From CAZKVU01 sp964556475 (GTDB lineage: Bacteria; Patescibacteriota; Microgenomatia; UBA1406; HO2-37-13b): DNA of 64,000 nt. Within the stretch, counting starts at the first letter, position 1, and every line of letters begins with the position of its first letter. Shown here in pieces: positions 1-6,865 of this stretch. The notes below the pieces were generated by a model that worked only from the letters and a program-made list of their open reading frames with translations, was not told where the DNA came from and did not search any database. The stretch covers positions 1-64,000 of the forward strand of contig CAZKVU010000003.1 in NCBI GenBank assembly GCA_964556475.1, written 5' to 3'. Position numbers and translations under genes: made by a program.

Positions 1-830
1 TTAGCATTATCGACCATTGATCGGCCGAGCAAACAAACTTTTCTGTTAAATTTAATGGCAGCTTCTGCGCATTGACGAACGCGAGAGATGTTACTTGCAA
101 AGGTGGTCATGATAAATTTTCCTCGTGTCGAACGCATTTCATCTTCAAATGTTTTGCCAACAGCACTTTCTGAAAGTGTATAACCTTCACGGTTTGCACC
201 AAGGCAATCTGATAGCAAACACAAAACACCTTCTCGACCGGCTTTTGATATTTCATAAAAATCAGGTTTGTATCCAAATGGCGGGGAAACATCCATCTTA
301 AAGTCACTTCCATGGTAAAAAGCACCAACTGGCGTTTTTATCAAAATGTGGGTTGTATCAGGAATCGAGTGTGTCATTCTGATAAACTTTGCTCGAAATT
401 CTCCCAGAACATATTCATCATCAAACGAAATGACCTTCACCTTGAGTGGAATTTTGTATTCCGCACATTTGTTCTCAACAAAAAGAGCGGTTAGACGACT
501 ACCGAAAACGGGTGGTCTGCCAAGGGCATTATAGTGAAATCTCAATGCTGTTATGTGATCCTCATGACCATGAGTTAACAGCACTGCACGAATTTTGTCA
601 GTTTTATCTTTCAGGTATGTTATATCAGGAATTTCCTGATCGACACCTAGTTCTTGCTCTTTAGGGAATCCAATTCCGCAATCAACAATTAAAATGTCTT
701 GCAGAGCATTGTCTTTGTATATCTCATAGAGATACATATTTTTTGTTACACCAACAACTCCTCCAAGTGGTACGAAGCGGACTTTGTAGCCGGTTAGAGG
801 GCTCGAAGTTGGTCCATTATGTGTGTTCAT
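1..830 (-). CDS. rnj: Ribonuclease J (partial, 3' end beyond the left edge)
   Basis: The reverse strand reads from ATG at 830 to the window edge without a stop, giving about 276 residues of a metallo-beta-lactamase-fold protein. The HxHxDH zinc motif is visible as THGHEDH at residues 86-92, and a later stretch LLSDCLGANREGYTLSE matches the RNase J signature LLSDSTNAERPGYTPSE. RNase J family enzymes are endo/5'-exoribonucleases that mature and degrade RNA in the cytoplasm. The beta-CASP domain has just begun at the edge; its end and the C-terminal domain lie outside. It is divergent from the CPBP protease gene, and the two -10 elements overlap. Family assignment is firm; the J1/J2 type cannot be told. 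Confidence 0.9.
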   Translation of the reverse strand, partial: MNTHNGPTSSPLTGYKVRFVPLGGVVGVTKNMYLYEIYKDNALQDILIVDCGIGFPKEQELGVDQEIPDITYLKDKTDKIRAVLLTHGHEDHITALRFHYNALGRPPVFGSRLTALFVENKCAEYKIPLKVKVISFDDEYVLGEFRAKFIRMTHSIPDTTHILIKTPVGAFYHGSDFKMDVSPPFGYKPDFYEISKAGREGVLCLLSDCLGANREGYTLSESAVGKTFEDEMRSTRGKFIMTTFASNISRVRQCAEAAIKFNRKVCLLGRSMVDNA

Positions 831-837
831 AGTATTA

Positions 838-843
838 AGTATA
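838..843 (-). promoter_or_regulatory. -10 element of the RNase J gene
   Basis: TATACT on the reverse strand, 7 bases before the ATG at 830. It overlaps by two bases the -10 of the divergent CPBP gene, so the two promoters probably exclude each other. Confidence 0.6.
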
Positions 844-847
844 TAAT
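842..847 (+). promoter_or_regulatory. -10 element of the CPBP protease gene
   Basis: Perfect TATAAT, 9 bases before the ATG at 857. The expected transcript start is within two or three bases of the start codon, and no Shine-Dalgarno sequence is present. Confidence 0.65.
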
Positions 848-856
848 AATTCTAAA

Positions 857-1465
857 ATGTTTATTTCTACAGCTGTTACATTTATCGTTGCTGCCACCTT
901 CGCATATTACTCGTATATCTTTAGAAAAAAACCCTATGTCGGATTAAATTATGCAATTGCCGACGTAATATGGAGATTGTGCATTGTTTTACCTGTTTTT
1001 TTCCTTTTCCCTGAATCGATACATATTGCAGTTCAAGAAGGTTTTGTAGCAGTACTTATCGTGAGCTGTATCTATAGTATAGCATATTTCCTTTCAAAAT
1101 TCTATGGGTTGAAAAATTCAGTGTATTTTTTGTTTGTTTCAACAGTTGGCGCACCAATTATGGAAGAAGTGCTCTTTCGTGGTTTTATTCTCAATTCAAT
1201 TCATGTTGAGGTTCGACTTACTATAATTCTCAGCTCAGTCCTCTTCGGTCTTTATCATCTCAAAAACTATTTTATTAAATCACAGCGAAGTTTAGTCATT
1301 CAGATTATGTATGCAACTTTTATTGTCGGCCCATTATTTGCATGGATCACATTACAAACATCATCGATATTTCTGGTTATCATTTTGCATAGCATTAATA
1401 ACGCCATTGCAGCTACTATAACGCAAAAATACTTTGGTAAGTTAACAGGTGAGCGGCTGATATAA
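857..1465 (+). CDS. CPBP-family intramembrane metalloprotease
   Basis: A 202-residue hydrophobic protein with several membrane spans. The three motifs of the CPBP (Rce1-like, CAAX-processing) family are present in order: EEVLFRG (glutamate pair and arginine), FGLYHLKN (histidine) and HSINN (histidine and asparagine). These residues bind the catalytic metal or water within the membrane. Bacterial members are mostly uncharacterised; some are linked to bacteriocin immunity or protein processing. The substrate here is unknown. It is the first gene of a rightward group with the DUF59 gene, which has its own promoter. Confidence 0.88.
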   Translation: MFISTAVTFIVAATFAYYSYIFRKKPYVGLNYAIADVIWRLCIVLPVFFLFPESIHIAVQEGFVAVLIVSCIYSIAYFLSKFYGLKNSVYFLFVSTVGAPIMEEVLFRGFILNSIHVEVRLTIILSSVLFGLYHLKNYFIKSQRSLVIQIMYATFIVGPLFAWITLQTSSIFLVIILHSINNAIAATITQKYFGKLTGERLI

Positions 1466-1466
1466 T
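1461..1466 (+). promoter_or_regulatory. -10 element of the DUF59 gene
   Basis: TATAAT with a 6-base spacer to the ATG at 1473. It overlaps the end of the CPBP coding region, whose stop is at 1463-1465. Confidence 0.6.
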
Positions 1467-1472
1467 AGATAT

Positions 1473-1769
1473 ATGCCTTCTAAAAAACATATTCTCCAAA
1501 AACTCGAAGAAGTTATGGACCCTGAACTTTATATTTCGATTGTTGATTTGGGTTTAGTATATGATGTCCAGGAAAAACAGGGAAATGTTGATATTACCAT
1601 GACATTAACAACAATGGGTTGCCCGCTTTTTTCGATCATTGAAACAGACATTAAGAAAAAGGTAAAAGATCTTGATGGAGTTGATAAGATTCATGTTGAT
1701 CTTGTATTTGATCCACCCTGGTCGATTGATAAAATGACTGAACGAGGTAAAGCAATGTTAGGGATTTAG
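1473..1769 (+). CDS. DUF59/MIP18-family iron-sulfur assembly protein (SufT/PaaD-like)
   Basis: A 98-residue protein matching the small DUF59 domain over its whole length. Visible marks are DPELYISIVDLGLVYDV near the N-terminus and TLTTMGCPL in the middle, whose cysteine is conserved in the family. Relatives (SufT, PaaD, eukaryotic MIP18/CIA2) help mature iron-sulfur proteins in the cytoplasm. No suf or isc genes are in this window, so the partners are unknown. It is followed 21 bases later by the charged hypothetical gene, probably in the same transcript. Confidence 0.87.
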   Translation: MPSKKHILQKLEEVMDPELYISIVDLGLVYDVQEKQGNVDITMTLTTMGCPLFSIIETDIKKKVKDLDGVDKIHVDLVFDPPWSIDKMTERGKAMLGI

Positions 1770-1790
1770 TGATAATTAAGTCGGAAATAT

Positions 1791-2345
1791 ATGGCCCAAA
1801 AAAAGAAAATCAAACAATATATAGAGGAGAGTGGGGAGCAGCTGAAAAAGCATACCGTTGAAACAGCCAAGCAAACTTTTACCGCTCTCTCAAAAGATGT
1901 TATCAGCCAGATAACCGGTAGTGAACGCGAACCAGAACCAAAAAATTTTACTCCTTTTAATGATGAAGTCCGTAAAAAAATGGGTGAAAATTTTGCATCA
2001 CAAGATTCGGATGAACTCAGCAAGGTTCGTGAACAATTATCACAGCATGATGAGCCAGACGAAGCTCTCAAGGAACAACTGAAACAGCAGCGTTTTAATC
2101 AATTCAGGCAGGAGGAAAAACGCGCTCAAGATGAAATAAAAGCAGAAGATGAGGGGCGAAAGAGAAAGCAGGCTGAAGAAGATGAACAACGTCGACGGGA
2201 AGAGGCACGTCGCCAACAAGCAATGGCGCCTGTAGATGAGCCGCAAGGAAAGGAAGCACGCGGTGGTTTATTCGCTCGAAAAAAGAAAAGACGAAGTATG
2301 CCAGCGCCAACAATTGAAAATCAGGCTGCACAAGGGAAGCAGTAG
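1791..2345 (+). CDS. Hypothetical highly charged, coiled-coil-rich protein
   Basis: A 184-residue protein I do not recognise. It has no signal peptide or membrane span. Residues about 75-140 are rich in Glu, Gln, Lys and Arg with long helical stretches of coiled-coil character. The C-terminus is basic (RKKKRR) and then polar. The N-terminal 50 residues look more ordered and may hold a small conserved domain. It follows the DUF59 gene in the same direction and ends 4 bases before the convergent end of the BtpA-like gene. The unbroken frame and codon pattern support a real gene; no function can be assigned. Confidence 0.7.
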   Translation: MAQKKKIKQYIEESGEQLKKHTVETAKQTFTALSKDVISQITGSEREPEPKNFTPFNDEVRKKMGENFASQDSDELSKVREQLSQHDEPDEALKEQLKQQRFNQFRQEEKRAQDEIKAEDEGRKRKQAEEDEQRRREEARRQQAMAPVDEPQGKEARGGLFARKKKRRSMPAPTIENQAAQGKQ

Positions 2346-2349
2346 TTCA

Positions 2350-3423
2350 TTAATCTCTAAACTTAGATATTAATTCCTGAACTTTTTTCTCACTAACATT
2401 ATTTTCCCAATAATTCTTTTCCTTCAGTTGAGTACCTGTAATTACAAAGTCAGCATGTCTTTTATATGACTCAACATTAAGTCCAGACCCTGTTATAAGG
2501 GGTATATCGATTTGTTCCCCAAAAATATTTCGTGTAACTTCCTTGAATTCCTCGACTGCCTTTCTAGCTTTCTCCAAGTCCAGTTCATTGATATCTTTAC
2601 CTGTCTCAGAGCCAGTGAGGATAATCCCTTCTAGCTTTAAAAAAAGCATATTGTTTAACCAGATATCTAAGTCGCTCAATTCTTGTTCAAAGACTGTGTG
2701 CTTTTTTTGCAAATCTGACCAAATTTGCGGATATCTTCTTTCCTTTGGATCTTCAATTCCTAAAAACGTATTTAAATAATTCCTTAAATAAAAAAACTTT
2801 GCTAGATTACCTCTATTTAACATTCTTCCTTCAGGTCTAAATCCTGAAAAAATTGAAGTCTCAGATCTTATAAAATAGGACTCCGAGTCTAATGCAATAG
2901 GCAAAGATTCAAGTTCATCACCTGCTAATACATGTACTCCTGTGATCAAATCAGGAAAATGCTTCCTAATACTTTTTGCAACAAGATTTATTATGGCTAG
3001 ATCTTCAAGTGGGACATCGTCATGAATAAAATAGGGGGCACCCACATTTTCAATTTCTACTATTTTAAAACCATTCCTTACATAGATATCTACCTCATGA
3101 ATCGCTTTATTGACAATTTCTTTAACGAAAGAAAGTTTCCCTAATTCATTTTCTAACTTCACTGATTTATCTTTTTCTAGAATAAATACTGAGCTTTTGG
3201 ACTCATTTAAAAAACTAATTTGATGCTCAGTAATAATTTTCTGATGAAGCTCAATTAAATTAACTCTTATCTCTTTCAGTATTTCCAAATCGGACCTTGA
3301 ATATGTATTTACTCCAAATCTATCGTTATAAATTGTATTTTGCAAAGAATTGTTTGAGTGAATATGCACCATGGCAATAAGGTGAGGCTTAAGAGTAGTT
3401 ATTGATGATATATCCACAACCAT
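2350..3423 (-). CDS. BtpA/SgcQ-family TIM-barrel protein
   Basis: A 357-residue protein with family landmarks in order: KPHLIAMVHIHS at the N-terminus (compare KPxIGMVHLxP), IVEIENVGAPYF followed by a DVP segment, ITGVHVLAGDELESL, an EGIILTGSETGKDI segment, and the phosphate-loop end PLITGSGLNVES with FVITGTQLKEKNYWEN. BtpA was described as a photosystem I assembly factor in cyanobacteria; SgcQ relatives are predicted sugar-phosphate enzymes. There is no photosynthesis context here, so I infer an aldolase- or epimerase-like role. It is longer than the usual 260-280 residues, partly from an extra lysine-rich segment at about 60-105. It lies 25 bases downstream of tRNA-Pro on the same strand. 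Confidence 0.78.
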   Translation of the reverse strand: MVVDISSITTLKPHLIAMVHIHSNNSLQNTIYNDRFGVNTYSRSDLEILKEIRVNLIELHQKIITEHQISFLNESKSSVFILEKDKSVKLENELGKLSFVKEIVNKAIHEVDIYVRNGFKIVEIENVGAPYFIHDDVPLEDLAIINLVAKSIRKHFPDLITGVHVLAGDELESLPIALDSESYFIRSETSIFSGFRPEGRMLNRGNLAKFFYLRNYLNTFLGIEDPKERRYPQIWSDLQKKHTVFEQELSDLDIWLNNMLFLKLEGIILTGSETGKDINELDLEKARKAVEEFKEVTRNIFGEQIDIPLITGSGLNVESYKRHADFVITGTQLKEKNYWENNVSEKKVQELISKFRD

Positions 3424-3429
3424 GCAAAT

Positions 3430-3435
3430 ATCATA
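3430..3435 (-). promoter_or_regulatory. -10 element of the BtpA-like gene
   Basis: TATGAT on the reverse strand, 6 bases before the ATG at 3423. It lies between the tRNA 3' end and the gene, so the gene may be transcribed separately from the tRNA. Confidence 0.45.
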
Positions 3436-3448
3436 TCACACTATTTTG

Positions 3449-3521
3449 TCGGGGTGGCGGGACTTGAACCCACGACCTCACGGTCCCGAACCGTGCACTC
3501 TACCATCTGAGCTACACCCCG
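3449..3521 (-). tRNA. tRNA-Pro(CGG)
   Basis: A full cloverleaf folds on the reverse strand. The acceptor CGGGGTG pairs with CACCCCG, the D stem is GCTC with GAGT, the anticodon stem CACGG/CCGTG encloses loop TTCGGGA with anticodon CGG, and the T arm is GTGGG-TTCAAGT-CCCGC. The C1-G72 pair is the usual identity mark of bacterial tRNA-Pro. The discriminator is A. The following bases are CAA, so the CCA end is not encoded and must be added by a nucleotidyltransferase. Confidence 0.96.
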
Positions 3522-3536
3522 TATTCCAGCTACACA

Positions 3537-3542
3537 ATTATA
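3537..3542 (-). promoter_or_regulatory. -10 element of tRNA-Pro
   Basis: TATAAT on the reverse strand, 15 bases before the mature tRNA 5' end. A TTCACT hexamer 17 bases further upstream is a fair -35. The predicted 5' leader is about 8 bases. Confidence 0.55.
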
Positions 3543-3573
3543 TCAAGGTATTGACCAATAGTGAAAAAGGCGG

Positions 3574-3579
3574 TACCAT
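3574..3579 (+). promoter_or_regulatory. Possible -10 element of the ferric-reductase-like gene
   Basis: TACCAT, 6 bases before the ATG at 3586. It matches the consensus at four of six positions and sits at the same distance as the stronger promoters in this window. Confidence 0.35.
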
Positions 3580-3585
3580 CAAGAT

Positions 3586-4254
3586 ATGGAGCAACCTCAC
3601 AGCAAACATTTGTGGATACGAACATCGCTCTTTAGTTTTGTCAGTCTGTATTTTATTGGTTTATATCTTTATCTTGACGGTACAAAATTTTCACTTCGAC
3701 TTCTTAATAAAAGCACCGCCTGGAATGCAATTCTGCTCATTGGTCTATCTCTTGCTTTAAGCGGATTGTGTTATTTCTGGAATACATTTGATTCTAAGAT
3801 TATTTACCGGAAGTATCTTGGTATTGTGGGCTTCGTATATGCAGTTGTTCATGCTGCTCTCACGCTATATTTACTTTCTTCGCGATTTAATATCGTGACG
3901 TATTTTTTGTCACCTGAGAATGTCGTTGCTTTTACCGCTGCATTGATTTCGTTATTGTTACTTACATTTCTCACGCTCATATCGCATCATGCAGCAATTG
4001 ACTACTTTGGTGGTAAAAATTGGAAGGTTCTGATGAGATTTTCCTACATTGCATTTGTTGCGGCTATGGTTCATTTTTTTCTAAAGACTGGCGATGACGT
4101 TCTCAAGTGGGTATTCTCTGGTAGTATATTTCCACCGATTGCTGCAACGATGGTTATTTTTGCAATTCTTGTTCTTCTTCTTCGCATTCTCGTATATATT
4201 GATTCACACTTTGTAAACCCCAAACCAAAAACTGAAAATCCTCAAAAATCTTAG
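3586..4254 (+). CDS. Ferric reductase-like transmembrane protein (MsrQ/FRD type)
   Basis: A 222-residue protein with about six membrane spans, resembling the haem-binding ferric-reductase transmembrane domain. The segment RKYLGIVGFVYAVVHAALTLYL resembles the MsrQ/FRD span carrying a haem ligand (His89 here). A second histidine region is LISHHAAIDYFGG (His134/135), and FVAAMVHFFLK holds His163. The position that is histidine in the MsrQ motif WxxLHRLxY is Met150 here. Family members pass electrons across the membrane to metal ions or to MsrP. No MsrP gene or flavin domain is nearby. I infer a membrane b-type cytochrome with unknown partner. Confidence 0.72.
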   Translation: MEQPHSKHLWIRTSLFSFVSLYFIGLYLYLDGTKFSLRLLNKSTAWNAILLIGLSLALSGLCYFWNTFDSKIIYRKYLGIVGFVYAVVHAALTLYLLSSRFNIVTYFLSPENVVAFTAALISLLLLTFLTLISHHAAIDYFGGKNWKVLMRFSYIAFVAAMVHFFLKTGDDVLKWVFSGSIFPPIAATMVIFAILVLLLRILVYIDSHFVNPKPKTENPQKS

Positions 4255-4267
4255 TTCCCAATTCATG

Positions 4268-4273
4268 TATAAT
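4268..4273 (+). promoter_or_regulatory. -10 element of cysS
   Basis: TATAAT, 9 bases before the ATG at 4283. An upstream in-frame ATG at 4265 overlaps this hexamer and would lie upstream of the expected transcript start, which argues for the 4283 start. Confidence 0.6.
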
Positions 4274-4282
4274 AAGCTCAAG

Positions 4283-5686
4283 ATGAAGCTGTTTAATACT
4301 AAATCCCGTAATATTGAAACGTTGGAACCAATACATCCGCCAAAGGTGACATTCTATTCATGCGGACCTACTGTTTACGACTATACCCATTTTGGTCACC
4401 TGCGAACATATACAAATAACGATGTATTGAAAAAAACGCTTCAGTTTATCGGTTTTGATGTCGACCATGTTATGAACATTACTGATGTGGGGCACTTAAG
4501 CGATGATGCAGACTCTGGCGAAGATAAGCTGGAAAAAGGTGCCAAAAAATTCGGCAAGACAGTTGAGGAGGTTGCTGAATTTTTCACACAATATTTCCTG
4601 AATTCGATCGATGAAATGCATATCTCCAGACCAAACAATCTGGTGAAGGCTACGGATCACATTCAAGACATGATCGATTTGATTAAAATTCTTGAGGAAA
4701 AAGGTTATACCTATGACACAGCCGAAGCACTCTATTTTGATACGTCAAAGGATTCTCATTATGGTGAGCTATCTGGTCAGCCATTGAGCGATAAAAAGCA
4801 GGCACGTGATGACGTGTATGTTGATAAGAACAAAAAAAATTCAACTGATTTTGTTTTATGGTTTAAGCGTGTAGGAAAATTTGAAAACCATAGTATGCAT
4901 TGGGATTCACCCTGGGGCGATGGATTCCCCGGATGGCACATTGAGTGTTCTGCTATGAGTATGAAATACTTAGGACACACTCTGGACATACATTCAGGAG
5001 GTATTGACCATATTCCCGTTCATCATGAAAATGAGATTGCCCAATCTGAGTGTGCAACAGGTGAACAGTTTGTAAAAATATGGTTTCATAATGTGTTTCT
5101 TCTTATAAATGGCGAAAAAATGAGTAAATCCTTAGGAAATTTACTCACAATTGATGATGTTAAGGAAAAAAATATTGATCCCTTAGCTCTAAGATATCTT
5201 TTTTTACAAACACATTATCGACAGAACATGAATTTTACCTGGGATGCTTTGGCTGCAGCACAAACAGCCCTCATAAAACTTCGCCGTTACATTCAGCAAT
5301 TTCAGGTAAATGTGCAAAGAACCTCATTATCTGAAGATAAAATGGATAAAGTAAGCTCCTATCAGGATGCATTCAGAGAAGCATTGGAAAATGACCTACA
5401 AATGCCGCAAGCTCTTGCAGTTGTCTGGGAAGTAGCAAAATCAAATATTCCTTCAACTGATAAAGTCGACCTGTTGCGGTCATTTGATGAGGTACTGTCA
5501 CTCGACTTGTTCCTTGTTGAGAACGAGGATGATATTCCTGAAGAAATTACGAAACTCGCTCAAGAGCGAATTGAAGCTCGTAATAATAAAGATTTTGCGC
5601 TGGCAGATCAGATTCGGAATGTTATTATTCAAAAGGGATATTCAATTAAGGACACTCCTGACGGCTTTATTCTTAGAAAAAATTAA
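4283..5686 (+). CDS. cysS: Cysteinyl-tRNA synthetase
   Basis: A 467-residue class I aminoacyl-tRNA synthetase that charges tRNA-Cys. The zinc-binding cysteine lies in SCGPTVYDYTHFGHLRTY, which also carries the HIGH-type motif (HFGH). Later come WHIECSAM and GGIDHIPVHHENE, which supply the remaining zinc ligands, and the KMSKSLGN loop. The C-terminal part carries the usual helical anticodon-binding region. Length is normal for the family. I chose the start at 4283 rather than 4265 because of the promoter position. It follows the membrane reductase gene by 28 bases and is probably transcribed on its own. Confidence 0.96.
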   Translation: MKLFNTKSRNIETLEPIHPPKVTFYSCGPTVYDYTHFGHLRTYTNNDVLKKTLQFIGFDVDHVMNITDVGHLSDDADSGEDKLEKGAKKFGKTVEEVAEFFTQYFLNSIDEMHISRPNNLVKATDHIQDMIDLIKILEEKGYTYDTAEALYFDTSKDSHYGELSGQPLSDKKQARDDVYVDKNKKNSTDFVLWFKRVGKFENHSMHWDSPWGDGFPGWHIECSAMSMKYLGHTLDIHSGGIDHIPVHHENEIAQSECATGEQFVKIWFHNVFLLINGEKMSKSLGNLLTIDDVKEKNIDPLALRYLFLQTHYRQNMNFTWDALAAAQTALIKLRRYIQQFQVNVQRTSLSEDKMDKVSSYQDAFREALENDLQMPQALAVVWEVAKSNIPSTDKVDLLRSFDEVLSLDLFLVENEDDIPEEITKLAQERIEARNNKDFALADQIRNVIIQKGYSIKDTPDGFILRKN

Positions 5687-5785
5687 CAATTCTTTGATAT
5701 AATAAGACTTGTTGTTGAATTTTGGGTTAGTTTTTGATAGAGTATCATACTTAAATTGCTCGATATAACAACTTAAATTAAATTT
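5687..5785 (+). promoter_or_regulatory. Leader region of the rpsF-ssb-rpsR operon
   Basis: A 99-base gap between cysS and rpsF, one of the longest in the window. A TATAAT lies about 80 bases before the ATG, and weaker -10-like hexamers lie nearer. If the distal promoter is used, this operon has a true leader, unlike most genes here. In many bacteria the S6-S18 complex binds such leaders; I could not identify that structure by eye. Confidence 0.4.
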
Positions 5786-6079
5786 ATGAAAAGCAACAAA
5801 AAAGATGGAATGAGCTCGTATGAATTCGCATTCATGATGGGTTCAGAAGATAAAAAAGTGCTCAAGGGTATTGAAGATGCTATTGTGGGCTTCAACGGAA
5901 CTGTTGAAAAAAAAGAAGAGTGGGGTAAAAAACAGCTTGCATATCGTCTTAATAACCTTACAGAAGCTTTTTATTATTTCTGGAATATTCATCTTGAAGG
6001 ATCTCAATTAGCCCAACTCAAGAACAAGCTTAATCTTGAAGAGCGACTTGTTCGTTACTTAATTATCAAGCAGGATTAA
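5786..6079 (+). CDS. rpsF: 30S ribosomal protein bS6
   Basis: A 97-residue protein fitting bS6. The fold signature runs from YEFAFMMGSEDKK through KEEWGKKQLAYRLNNLTEAFYYFWNIHLEG to LNLEERLVRYLIIKQD, matching the family's WGxRxLAY and LxxxxxVLRxxxV positions. It binds S18 on the platform of the small subunit. It is the first gene of the classic rpsF-ssb-rpsR group; ssb starts 25 bases later. Confidence 0.95.
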   Translation: MKSNKKDGMSSYEFAFMMGSEDKKVLKGIEDAIVGFNGTVEKKEEWGKKQLAYRLNNLTEAFYYFWNIHLEGSQLAQLKNKLNLEERLVRYLIIKQD

Positions 6080-6104
6080 GCGTTAAAAGTTAACATTAAG
6101 AAAT

Positions 6105-6581
6105 ATGGCATCAAAATCATTGAATAAAATAGAACTCATCGGAAACTTAACACGAGATCCTGAACTTAAATATACACCGCAAGGAACAGCCGTTTGTACC
6201 TTTGGACTTGCAACAAATCGAACATGGGTAACAAAAACTGGCGAAACAAAAGAGGATGTGCAATTTCATCGAGTTGTAGCATGGCAGAAACTTGCTGAGC
6301 TTTGCTCAAATCTTCTCTCGAAAGGTCGAAAAGTTTACCTTCAAGGTCGTATTACCTACAGACAATACGAAGGTAAAGATGGCACGCAGAGAAGTGCAAC
6401 TGAAATTGTTATTGATGACTTCATACTTTTTGACGACCGAAGAAAAGCAGAATCAACTGGCGAAGGTCATACATCTTCAACACATGAAACATCTGAGGAA
6501 ATTCCATCACCTGAAGACGAAATGAGTCATGCTTCGCATGACAGTGATGAGAAAGTTGATCCCGACGATATTCCATTTTAA
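6105..6581 (+). CDS. ssb: Single-stranded DNA-binding protein
   Basis: A 158-residue SSB. The OB fold occupies about residues 1-108, beginning LNKIELIGNLTRDPELKYTP with aromatic positions such as FHRVVAWQKLAEL and YLQGRITYRQYEGKDG. A polar, disordered linker follows, then the acidic tail DPDDIPF that recruits replication and repair proteins. It binds single-stranded DNA as a tetramer. It sits between rpsF and rpsR as in most bacteria. Confidence 0.96.
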   Translation: MASKSLNKIELIGNLTRDPELKYTPQGTAVCTFGLATNRTWVTKTGETKEDVQFHRVVAWQKLAELCSNLLSKGRKVYLQGRITYRQYEGKDGTQRSATEIVIDDFILFDDRRKAESTGEGHTSSTHETSEEIPSPEDEMSHASHDSDEKVDPDDIPF

Positions 6582-6601
6582 AAAATTAAGCCTTGACTGA
6601 T

Positions 6602-6838
6602 ATGAAAGACGATTATTTTAATAAATACAGTACAAAACCTAACTACAAAGACGCTGAAACGCTTAAAAAATTTTTAAGCCCACGAGGCAAAATTTTATCA
6701 GCTGACAAAACAGGTCTAACAGCAAAAAATCAGCGAAAACTGATGAAGCATATTAAATATGCACGCTATTTAGCTTTGCTGCCGTACACTTCATATCAGT
6801 CAGAAAGGCTCCGAAATCACCTTAAAAGCACTGACTAA
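6602..6838 (+). CDS. rpsR: 30S ribosomal protein bS18
   Basis: A 78-residue protein from the ATG at 6602; an in-frame TTG nine bases earlier is possible but less likely. The core DAETLKKFLSPRGKILSADKTGLTAKNQRKL followed by KHIKYARYLALLPYTS matches bS18, including the KxQRxLxxxIKRARxxALLPY signature. It lacks the zinc cysteines found in some S18 proteins. The usual downstream neighbour rplI (L9) is missing, and an unrelated gene follows at 6866. Confidence 0.94.
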   Translation: MKDDYFNKYSTKPNYKDAETLKKFLSPRGKILSADKTGLTAKNQRKLMKHIKYARYLALLPYTSYQSERLRNHLKSTD

Positions 6839-6854
6839 TGCTGTATACTGAATG

Positions 6855-6860
6855 TATACG
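6855..6860 (+). promoter_or_regulatory. Possible -10 elements before the lipoyl-like-domain gene
   Basis: TATACG lies 5 bases before the ATG at 6866, and a better TATACT lies 11 bases further upstream at 6844-6849. Use of the second would give a leader of about 10 bases. Confidence 0.4.
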
Positions 6861-6865
6861 CATAT

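Noticed and set aside
3422..3760. 112-residue frame spanning the tRNA and the start of the membrane reductase gene
   Set aside because: It covers the tRNA on the opposite strand and overlaps the well-supported reductase frame; its sequence has tRNA-derived residues.
5687..5785. Riboswitch or S6-S18 binding structure in the rpsF leader
   Set aside because: The sequence is AT-rich and I could not find a stable stem with the expected conserved bases, so only a leader is annotated.
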